Position numbers and translations under genes: made by a program
The notes under the pieces: model-generated
Databases searched by the model: none
What the model was told of the DNA's origin: nothing
The model's input: the letters and a program-made list of their open reading frames with translations, nothing else
From: Mycteria americana
Lineage: Eukaryota > Chordata > Aves > Ciconiiformes > Ciconiidae
Length of the DNA: 64,000 bases
Assembly: GCF_035582795.1 (NCBI RefSeq)
Contig: NC_134365.1
Location: 134,753,077 to 134,817,076 of the forward strand
Direction of reading: 5' to 3'
Shown: positions 50,360-62,250 of the stretch, one piece after another
Layout of the letters: the number at the start of each line of letters is the position of its first letter
Position numbering within the stretch: position 1 is the first letter of the stretch

Positions 50360-52147
50360 ATGAGCTACTTCCTCTCCTACTGCAAAGCGCACTGCACCGC
50401 CGTGCTCGCCCAGTACCAGACCCTGAGATCAGAGGGCTTTCTGTGCGATATTTTGCTGAAAGTCAAGGAAAATGAGTTTCCTGCTCACAAGTCCTTGTTG
50501 GCATGCTCCAGCGACTATTTCCGAGCCATGTTCAAAAGTTATACCCAAGAGTCTAAAGCCAGCGTAATTCACCTGCAAGTTGTCTCACCCACCGGTCTCC
50601 AGCATGTCCTGGATTTCATTTATACTTCCTTGTTGCCCCTTTCCTTTGAAAGCCTGGAGGATACCTTGGAAGCTGCAAGCTACTTGCAAGTGACTGATGC
50701 TATTGGCTTGTGCAATCAGTACTTGGTTAACAATCTTGCCTTGGAAAACTGCTGCTTCTCTGCCAACGTGGCCAGGAAGTTCTACCTGCCAGATGCCTTA
50801 GCAGCAACAGAAAAATACATTGTCAATAACCTCTGGAAGCTGCTGGACTTGGATTTGACAGGACTGCTCGAGCTGGACTTCAGGTCTTTGCTAGCAGTGG
50901 TTGAATCACCAGATCTCCCCATGGTGAAAGAAACCCGCCTGTTGAATCTTGTGCTGCTGTGGCTGAAGCAGGATAAATCCAGGCTGGCTCACACAAGCAG
51001 CCTTTTAGAGCACATAAGATACGGCCTCATCCCGGTGGAAGAGCTGAGAAAAGCCTACACACAGTCAGAAGTGCCCCTCTCTGCAGGTATTAAGTGCTTG
51101 ATCATTAAAGCAATAAATTACCATGCATCTTCCTTCAGACAGCCTGTCCTGCAGGATAAGTCCACCACGCTGAGGAACCAGAAAACTCGGATCATTCTGC
51201 TTGGGGGAGGGACAGCAAGTGAGGGGCTCGTCACCGATGTGGTGGCCTTCGATGTTTACAACCACAAATGGCGAGCTCTCACGCGGTTGCGGGATAGGGT
51301 GCAGAACCACAGCGTGTGCGTGGTGGGGAACTTCCTCTACGTCTTGGGTGGGGAAATAGAAAGCGGTGCCCCAGGTGACGCTAAAACCGGAAAGATCTTG
51401 TCGGTTACGAACAAGGTCCATCGTTATGATCCGAGATTTAACACGTGGACCCAAATCACGGGCATGCTGGAAAAGAGATGTCAGTTTTCTTGTTGTGTCC
51501 TAGGCAAGGACATCTTTGCCATTGGTGGAAGGGGTGAGGATGGGTCACTGCATTCGTCTGTGGAAGTCTACAACATCAGCAGGGACAGATGGATGAAGGC
51601 CAGGGAATTGCCATGCAAGATACATGGCCATGCCAGTGCCATTTGCAAGAATACCATATACATCTCGGGCGGCAAGTACTCAGACCCAGCCAACACAAGC
51701 AAGGACCTATATTCTCTGAGCTCGCTTGAAGGGCAGTGGATGAAACAAGCCCCCATGAGCATTGCTCGGTTTGGGCATCAGATGGCAACAATCAGAGAAG
51801 CCGTATTCACCTTTTTAGGATTATATGAACCATTCTCTGAAATAGAAAGATACGACCCTGATCAAAACCAATGGACTCGGTTAAGGCCACTGATCTATGA
51901 TCGATTTTGCTATGGCCTGGCAGTGGTAGAGGAAACAGCTCTTCTTATCGGGGGAAAGAAATGGCAAAACTCACGGGAAGTCCCCACGCAAGACGTGGTT
52001 GGCTACGACATCGACAACGATGGCTGGGAAGAGATCTGCAAAGCCCCTTTGCCTTGGTGTGGGCTGCAGTGCGCCGTGCTGCAACTCTCCGAACTGGCCG
52101 ATGAGCAGGACAGCGACAGCCAGCAGAAGAGGCCGTCAAACTACTGA
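50360..52147 (+). CDS. KLHL34: KLHL34, kelch-like family member 34 (complete)
   Basis: This complete, uninterrupted frame encodes 595 residues. KLHL proteins use BTB and BACK domains to bind cullin-3 and a Kelch propeller to bind substrates for ubiquitination. For KLHL34 itself the substrate is unknown. Start MSYFLSYC and most of the chain match human KLHL34 as I know it. The ATG at 50360 (context CTACCATGA) is the first in-frame ATG; the frame is open further upstream from a TTG at 50282, which I reject as the start. Domains: BTB about 21-125 (GFLCDILL, FPAHKSLLACSSDYFRAMF), BACK about 130-235, Kelch blades about 277-575. The double glycines fall at about 282, 330, 389, 437 and 531; a fifth of six blades (FTFLGLYEP, about 483) lacks the pair. 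Human KLHL34 is about 644 residues. The difference is mainly an acidic Glu-rich insert before the first blade that is absent here. Stop is TGA. CNKSR2 lies convergently downstream. Confidence 0.97.
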   Translation: MSYFLSYCKAHCTAVLAQYQTLRSEGFLCDILLKVKENEFPAHKSLLACSSDYFRAMFKSYTQESKASVIHLQVVSPTGLQHVLDFIYTSLLPLSFESLEDTLEAASYLQVTDAIGLCNQYLVNNLALENCCFSANVARKFYLPDALAATEKYIVNNLWKLLDLDLTGLLELDFRSLLAVVESPDLPMVKETRLLNLVLLWLKQDKSRLAHTSSLLEHIRYGLIPVEELRKAYTQSEVPLSAGIKCLIIKAINYHASSFRQPVLQDKSTTLRNQKTRIILLGGGTASEGLVTDVVAFDVYNHKWRALTRLRDRVQNHSVCVVGNFLYVLGGEIESGAPGDAKTGKILSVTNKVHRYDPRFNTWTQITGMLEKRCQFSCCVLGKDIFAIGGRGEDGSLHSSVEVYNISRDRWMKARELPCKIHGHASAICKNTIYISGGKYSDPANTSKDLYSLSSLEGQWMKQAPMSIARFGHQMATIREAVFTFLGLYEPFSEIERYDPDQNQWTRLRPLIYDRFCYGLAVVEETALLIGGKKWQNSREVPTQDVVGYDIDNDGWEEICKAPLPWCGLQCAVLQLSELADEQDSDSQQKRPSNY

Positions 52148-53341
52148 CCTCGCGTGCTGCGGAATAATCGTCCCAGGAGATGAGCCAGCAGGGGGTCCTG
52201 GAGAAGAAGAAGAAAATTGCAATGGCACTGAATGTGACAGAGTGGAGGTTTTGCTTTGATAAGCCAGATGTTTGGTGGAAACAGGCAAGAAAGTCTGGCT
52301 CCAGCATGGGAAAAGGTGCTGGGACTTATAGAGCTGGAAGCCAATCTCACTGAGGAAAGAGGTAGCAAGTAGCATCTTTAGAGGTGACGAGCAAGAATCG
52401 TAATCCTTGAGAAGAATAATACCTAGATAGCAATTAATAGGTGTTGCAAGTCAGATTTTTCAAAGGTTAAAAAACATAATCCATCTTTTCTCTTTTCTTA
52501 ATCAGAGGTAATTTTCCCAGCTGGTAAGTGTTATTGAATTTTTATGCTATGGCTAAGCAAAACGAAAGTTGAGATGTATAAAGACTGGAAAATTGATGCC
52601 TACAAGAACTAATAATAAGTACTGCCAAGGAAAGGGTATTATTTGATATAGTACATACTAGGCAAGAATGTCTTAGCTAACCAGCATGAAATTACTGGAC
52701 AGAAAGCATGGATGTTTTGATATGTAGACTCCGTTATGGCCATAAGTTAAAAAAGTGACTGTTACATAGAAGCCACTTCTCTCTGAGCAGGCTTTGTTGT
52801 AGCATGCCTTTCAGGTGCTTATTTTGCGTTATTTTAAGGATGCACGCTACTGGTACAGTGCATTTCTTTTGCATCCAAACCTTGTGTTAGTTTAGATGGC
52901 TAAGGCTGAATGGGTGTACTTATTATTAGACTCTAAGAAATATGTCACAGGAGTTGCTGTAACCAATGCCTTCATACTTAACCTCGGTAGCATACGCTGC
53001 TTTATCATACCTGGTCATAATGGTAAAATTGTTCATAGCTGTTGAACTAGCACAGGACAGAATCCTGCAGTCAAAAAAGGTTCACTTTCACCAAAGAGTA
53101 TGATGGGGAGGGAGGTAACTGAAGGTTTTCAGAAGTCTTTATTCAGTGTCTGCCTACATCCGAAACAGCGATAGTCTTACTTCTTTTTGGCCACGTTGGC
53201 AGAGTTCGAAGGCACAGATTATGGGGGTACTTTAAGGTGCGTGGATCTGAGAAATGCAGGCAAAATGGTCAGATGCCGCAGAATCACTTTGGTATGGAGT
53301 AAATTGAATCTCGAGTCACAAATGTTCATTTAAAAGCTAAA

Positions 53342-53347
53342 TTTATT
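53342..53347 (-). terminator. CNKSR2: Candidate CNKSR2 poly(A) signal
   Basis: TTTATT on the plus strand is AATAAA on the minus strand. It is the first canonical hexamer met after the CNKSR2 stop at 55642. ATTAAA variants occur earlier (for example near 55396, 53787, 53500 and 53406) and could be used instead. Another AATAAA follows near 53136. Confidence 0.5.
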
Positions 53348-53392
53348 GTACTTCATTTTACAGTGTTCCCTTTCTAGGCTGAGAGTTAATAC

Positions 53393-53398
53393 AATAAA
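53393..53398 (+). terminator. KLHL34: Candidate KLHL34 poly(A) signal
   Basis: AATAAA within TACAATAAAAATATA is the first canonical hexamer downstream of the KLHL34 stop codon. Confidence 0.55.
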
Positions 53399-54022
53399 AA
53401 TATATCTAGGAGAACATTTAATAGTCTTAAAAGAAGGCAGCACAACGGATAGGACACATGTTCTTTGTCACTAGACTAGCTTAAAAAACTGTAATGTTTA
53501 ATTTTCACCTTTAAAGCAATCAAGCTGACTTTACTAATGTAAAGTGCAGGCAGAATAGCTGTTGCATAGCAACAGATCTAAGTCTTCTGAACTGCCTTGG
53601 TTTTGACAAGGAATCAACTACACAATGTGCATATACAGCCATCAGATATAAAGAGTTTTTTATATGAATATATTTACTTTTGGTCCAGTAAAACAATAGC
53701 AAGAGAATCTAAATGCTTGGAACAATAGCACAATCCATTTCAAGTCAAGCATTTTTTAAGAGAAATTTACAAAAACCTCACAAATTTAATATACAAGTCG
53801 GTACCCATGCAGTAAATAAATGTCCAGTTTATACAAACAATATTCTTCTAATGGTACAAATATTACACTGGATCCAGAATTCTATACAAACATTAATACA
53901 TGATTTGTCATCCATATAGACTTGAATATAGGATTACTGAAAATGGGCTACAGAAAGGCCACTCTTCTGTACAATTGTGCAAAATCTGCAAAACTTTTGC
54001 AATCCAAATGCAATAAAATAAC

Positions 54023-54139
54023 AAGAAAGAAAGAGAGAAAGAGGGGGAGAAAGAGAAAAAAGAGAGAAAGGGGAGAAAGAGAGAAAAAGAGGGAGAGAAA
54101 GAGAGAGGAATAAAAAGAAAGAAAGAAGGAGAGAGAAAA
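54023..54139. repeat. 117-base purine tract (GA-rich)
   Basis: The plus strand is uninterrupted purine from 54023 to 54110 (88 bases). A single T at 54111 is followed by purines again to 54139. It is built of irregular GAAA, GAGA and GGGA units. In the CNKSR2 transcript this is a C/U-only stretch inside the inferred 3' UTR. Confidence 0.93.
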
Positions 54140-55641
54140 TAAATCTGTCCATTCTTTCCTTCATCCCTTCATGGATATAACTGCCAGGAAATATCAGAGC
54201 TCATAAAGTTTAAAGTACATTCGCTGAGCTGTACAGGCAATAGTCTAAAGTTGGTTAAGAGTACAACTCGCTGTAAAAAGTATAAAGGAGGCTTTTCCCT
54301 TTCACATGAGCATTATTAACTCATGTCATGAGTCCTAACTTATGCAGCAAAATACTGAAAAGCAGCAGAAATATTTTGTCATGCTCTGATCGCTTTTCGA
54401 AAACAAGCCCATAAAAAGTAAATACGTGATTTCAGATTTCCCTCCCACTTTCCTGTTCCAGGTATGTGCCTAACTCTAAGGAGCTATTTCGACTCGTATT
54501 CACTGGGTTGTCTCCAGCACATCTCAAATCTCATGGCCGTTTGGCTTGTGAACTCAGCAGAACCCAGAGACATCCCCTCCCCTTCAAAAGCGAACCAGAG
54601 GCCTTTGTTACTCCTCAGTTATTGCTCAGGTTCTGTGCTCAGCTCTGCTCCCACCATGCATTTTCCCTGCATACAATACGGCCAAATTTCACAGCTCAGA
54701 AAACACACAGGAGACTACTTGAAAAATCCTATTCATTCCTTTTCTATTGTGGGAATTTTCAAAGCCTGTCAGATTCGGAGCATTTCGTTGGGAACCTTTT
54801 CCACTGCTGCTTTCTGGGCAAGAGAAACGCCGCTATCAAGGATGTTCAAAGTCTACATTTTCTCTTTTGCAAAATCTGCACATTATACTGATACCCCCAG
54901 TACAAAAGCAGCATAAATGACAGTACCGTGACTAATTTTTTAAAAAATCAACCAAATGTGATTAAGAGACAAATAACACTTAATTTGCTCTTAATTAGAA
55001 TACAAACCAGCATCCCTTTGCACTGATGGGAAGCCTTAGCAACAGGCTTTAAAAAAGCACAAGGAAATAAGACCTAACCTTCTGATACTTAAATTCACTT
55101 TAGTCATTTCTGTCTGCTGATTTTCACCCTTTGTGTGTTTGACAAAACTGAAACACAACCACTGCATTACACTTTTCCCCTGTTATTTAAGAAAACTCCT
55201 AGAGTTTCTCATTAAATATAAAAATTGGTTTTCTCCCACCACCAAAATAGTACCTGCACTTCAAAAATGCAATGCAATACTGGAATTATATAATATAAAA
55301 TATCGTTGTAAAAGCGACCTTCGATAACAAAACCTTTAGCTTGTGGAACTTCCTGCGTGAAGGCCACAGTCTTCCAAAAATGCTTTTAAATACTTTTCTT
55401 TAATAGCTAAAGATCAGGTTTGTTATTTCCCAGAAGGTAAACACAAGCAGAGCGTTGGTAGCATATAAAATATACAAATCCTCATTAAAGATGTGGATTC
55501 GTTGACCATTGAAGGTTTACTTCACACAGCTGAGTAACATTAAAATATAATTTACTAGAGCTCCCATGTATTGATATAAAAACTACTTTATGCACTTAAG
55601 TAAAGGGCTGGAGTGTAGCAAATGGACAAAAAGAGAGACTT

Positions 55642-59355
<3,714 letters not shown>

Positions 59356-59551
59356 CTAGACAGTGAGGAGAACATTTCACACCTGCTAAGTTCCAGAAAA
59401 AAAGTGCTGCGATTGTAACTGCTCCTTCTCGCTAGCTATTGCCTTCAGGAGAAAGGGAGAAAAACTTCCAAGAATGTAAAGTCTTGACCCACAAAGAAAG
59501 AAGAAAAAAAAGATAAATAGTGCAAGGTGTAGTAATAGTACAGTGACATAC

Positions 59552-59740
59552 CGTCAGAAACCACATCTCTAGTATCGCAGTGAAATATACTGGTGACTTT
59601 GTTATTACAAGGAAAGGAAACCCTGGAAACATCCTGCTGCGGAAGGTGATCAGGGGTCGGATCTCGGCCCGTGAGCACTGCTACGGCGTTCAAGATCACG
59701 TTTACGATGGTGGCCTTGGAATGACACGTCATTTTCCTTC
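59552..59740 (-). CDS. CNKSR2: Candidate CNKSR2 cassette exon (63 codons)
   Basis: On the minus strand, an open frame is framed by a good acceptor (GGCCTTTTCTAG|GAAGG) and donor (GACG|GTATGT). The exon is 189 bases. It needs one base from the previous exon and passes one base on, exactly what the next exon (starting at 59225 with two carried bases) requires. The joined frame is open and would read SDV-ETIEEK. The length is a multiple of three, so the exon could be included or skipped without shifting frame. Encoded motifs include NVILNAVAVLTGRDPTPDHL. I do not recall this segment in human CNKSR2, so it may be lineage-specific, alternative or fortuitous. The intron to the next exon would be 326 bases. 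Confidence 0.45.
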
Positions 59741-59947
59741 CTAGAAAAGGCCACTTCTTTCTGTCTCTTATTTTGATGCTCAAGAGTGTTGTTCAATAGT
59801 CAGTAATACTGTCACGTGTGGTGGTTTTTTACTCTGCTATTCCCTGAAGGTTCAGCAGCAGACTACGGACTGGATGTAAGAGCCCATTCGTGACAGCCCA
59901 CCCGCCCAGCAGCGTGGCAAACCAAACCAGAGCTGTCTGCATCACAA

Positions 59948-59966
59948 GTTTATTTATTTATTTATT
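59948..59966. repeat. (TTTA)n microsatellite
   Basis: About five TTTA units in the CNKSR2 intron. Confidence 0.85.
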
Positions 59967-60169
59967 ATAGGTTTTCAAATACTTGTTCTAACTAGTACTG
60001 GGAGCATTGTAAAGGAAAAAATAGAAAGATTTTGCTTCTCTAAAACCAAGATCAAGCAAAGGCCGGGGATGAAACGTTCCTCTGACTCGAGCATTTGAAA
60101 TGCTTCATTTAGAAAGCATCAAAACATTTCAACTTCTCACACACCGTTCCCCCCAGAAGAAGCGGTTTG

Positions 60170-60410
60170 ATGGCTCCGTACAAACTTGGGAAGCGCCAGG
60201 GAAGTGCCAGGATTAGCTGGGTGGTGCCCGGGAGAAGCCAGGGCAGCCCGGGGGGAGCAGCCAGCTGGCGGGGCAGGCAGCTCCGTGCCTGCTGCCCCCC
60301 ACACGCCCACACACCTGCACCCGCAGCAGCCGGCCACCGCCGGGGCACGGCCTCCCAGTTGCCTCCAGAGCCCTCGGGACCCTCCCGCCCCGTCTTGGCT
60401 TTCATAGCGG
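60170..60410. other. CNKSR2: GC-rich patch in CNKSR2 intron
   Basis: About 240 bases are GC-rich with many CpG and C/G runs, such as CCCGGGGGGAGC and CTGCCCCCCACACGCCCACA. Overlapping ORFs occur on both strands and are not recognised. It might be a small regulatory island. Confidence 0.45.
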
Positions 60411-61689
60411 TGTACGTTTTCCTGGCCCGAGGTGCCCGTATCCTCAGGATGCGTTCAGGAAAGCTCTTGTAGGAAGGCTACAGCTGTTTGGTTTCCAGCA
60501 TTGCTTTCATCCTGTGACTGACCCTGCAGCAAGACATAGCCATCTCTGCTGGCTGACAGTTCAGCACATGCTAAAGTACCCGTAAGTAGTGAACCTCAGT
60601 CTCCTCAGGTGTTTAGAGGGTTTTTTATCGAGCACGAGGGCAGCCAGCGTTTTAGAAGCGACATTTGTAGCCCACCAAGAGCTACCCAAGGCAACCTCCC
60701 ATTCACACCCATGCCATGCAGTACAGCAACTACTCACCTCAGGCTCAAGCAAGAACTCCAGAGACCCAAATCTCCACACCCCATCACAAAAAATGTTTGC
60801 ATTTGTATAGATCTTTACACAATCAAAGAATTTTGCAGTCAGCAACTAACCTAGCTATATCTCTCCTCAGTTTATTCCTTTGCCCTTCTTAGGGGGTAGC
60901 TGTTTTTAAAGCACTCATTTTTTTGTTAAGATCTATGGAAGTGAAGAGGGGTTCGGGGCTTTTTATTGATGGAGGTGTTGTGGGTCTGTACAGAGCTCCC
61001 TAAATGCTCCCAGCACTGCTCGGAGAGCTGGGTTCCTCACTGTAAGGGGCAGCCAGGACTTAAAGAAAAATAGAAATGGGATGCATTTCTCTTTCTTGTG
61101 ATTTCTTTCTTATTAAAACATTTAATGTGTTAAAGGGCAAAACATTCAGTAGCTGAATACTTAAAGATTGGTTAAAATCCCCCACGGTTTTGATTTTTAT
61201 GCTTTCTTAACAAATTCCACACAGCAACAACATTGGATGTCTGGGATCTCTCTATCAGTTCATACCTCTGAACACTGAAGTCCACCAGTCTGACAGCTGG
61301 GGAGTGGGAGTGATTTGCTAAAGGGCAAAGGGAAAAAAACCACCTCGATCTGACAGGGGAGTATTTTACATCTGTTTCTCTCTTTCTCTTACCCCTTGTT
61401 ATGCACGGCAAAAAAAGATCTTTCCTTGGGTCTCTTTTCCCCAGCAGCATTGCCACGTTGTACCCTCAGGGGATTAGTGGAGGCAAAGTCTGCTGAAGAA
61501 GAGAGCCAGTGCTTTGACTCCATGCCATCTGAACTTAGTTTGCTAGCGTGATCTAGAGCCTGGACCAGCAACCCGCCACCACGTCCAGGCTTGCCATCCA
61601 AAACCCATGGCTTCCTAAACACCAAAGGTCCCCGCTGCAGCGAAGGACAGTGTCTGGGTTCAACGCCGAGGTTCAATCCTGAATGACAA

Positions 61690-62250
61690 GTGCCTTTAAT
61701 GAACCTGGAAGGCAGCATGGCCCCTGCAGGTTCCAACGCCGGGCTGGGGGGCTTGCGCTGGCCTCCCTCCCCGTGCCGCTGGCCCGGCGGTCTGCACGGC
61801 TGGCGCTCCTCAGGGCTCACCTCCTCGGGCAGGCAGCCGCTGCCCGCGTGGGCCGCAGAGGGGCTGCCGGCAGGGGATTTCTACCCTCGCCCCAAATGGG
61901 AACAGCTCCGAGACTGCATGGGACGGAGCGCAGGACTACAGGGGCACGATGCGGGCAGGGTTAGGCAGCGGAGCACTGGCGGCATCGGCACATCACCTCC
62001 ACCCGGCTGGGGCCGCCTCCCCCGGGCTCCGTCACCGCCTCGGTGCTGTAGCTACGAGCGGCGTGTAGAAAAGGGGACGGGATGTGCTCTAAAAGAAAGA
62101 GCAGGGAGGAAAAACAGCAGGTCCCTTCCCTTAAATGTCTCGCTGCTGCTGAGGCTGGGGAAGCTCAAACAGGGCAAGACACTGCCTTGTTCCACCCACA
62201 GCGGGGGAGAGGGCGGCGGGCGGCGTGCGAACACGTCCCAAGCCCTTAAT
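61690..62250. promoter_or_regulatory. CNKSR2: Orphan CpG-rich island in CNKSR2 intron
   Basis: About 560 bases are GC-rich with dense CpG (for example CCGTGCCGCTGGCCCGGCGG near 61772), within AT-richer intron. Long frames occur on both strands (61690-62307 plus; 61389-61820 minus, partly overlapping) without a recognisable domain. A regulatory or alternative promoter role is possible but not shown. Confidence 0.45.

Larger units (their letters stand above)
52148..53415 (+). other. KLHL34: KLHL34 3' UTR (inferred)
   Basis: This sequence follows the KLHL34 stop and contains no recognised gene. The first canonical poly(A) signal on the plus strand after the stop is AATAAA at 53393-53398, which would give a 3' UTR of about 1.27 kb. 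The extent is inferred from the signal alone. Confidence 0.55.
53325..55641 (-). other. CNKSR2: CNKSR2 3' UTR (inferred)
   Basis: About 2.3 kb lies between the CNKSR2 stop and its first canonical poly(A) signal. It is AT-rich with no convincing ORF. Overlapping frames near 54464-54916 on the plus strand have no recognisable content. A long purine tract (pyrimidine in the mRNA) lies in the middle. The extent is inferred. Confidence 0.5.

Noticed and set aside
54464-54916. 150- and 141-codon overlapping plus-strand frames
   Set aside because: They overlap in different frames, lie in the inferred CNKSR2 3' UTR and have no recognisable protein content.
61393-61634. Candidate CNKSR2 exon on the minus strand (open frame, acceptor CTTCGCTGCAG, donor GG|GTAAGA)
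   Set aside because: It would leave two bases of a codon, whereas both the exon at 59552-59740 and the one at 59029-59225 need one. Direct joining gives a frameshift and early stop, so it works only with an unseen intermediate exon.
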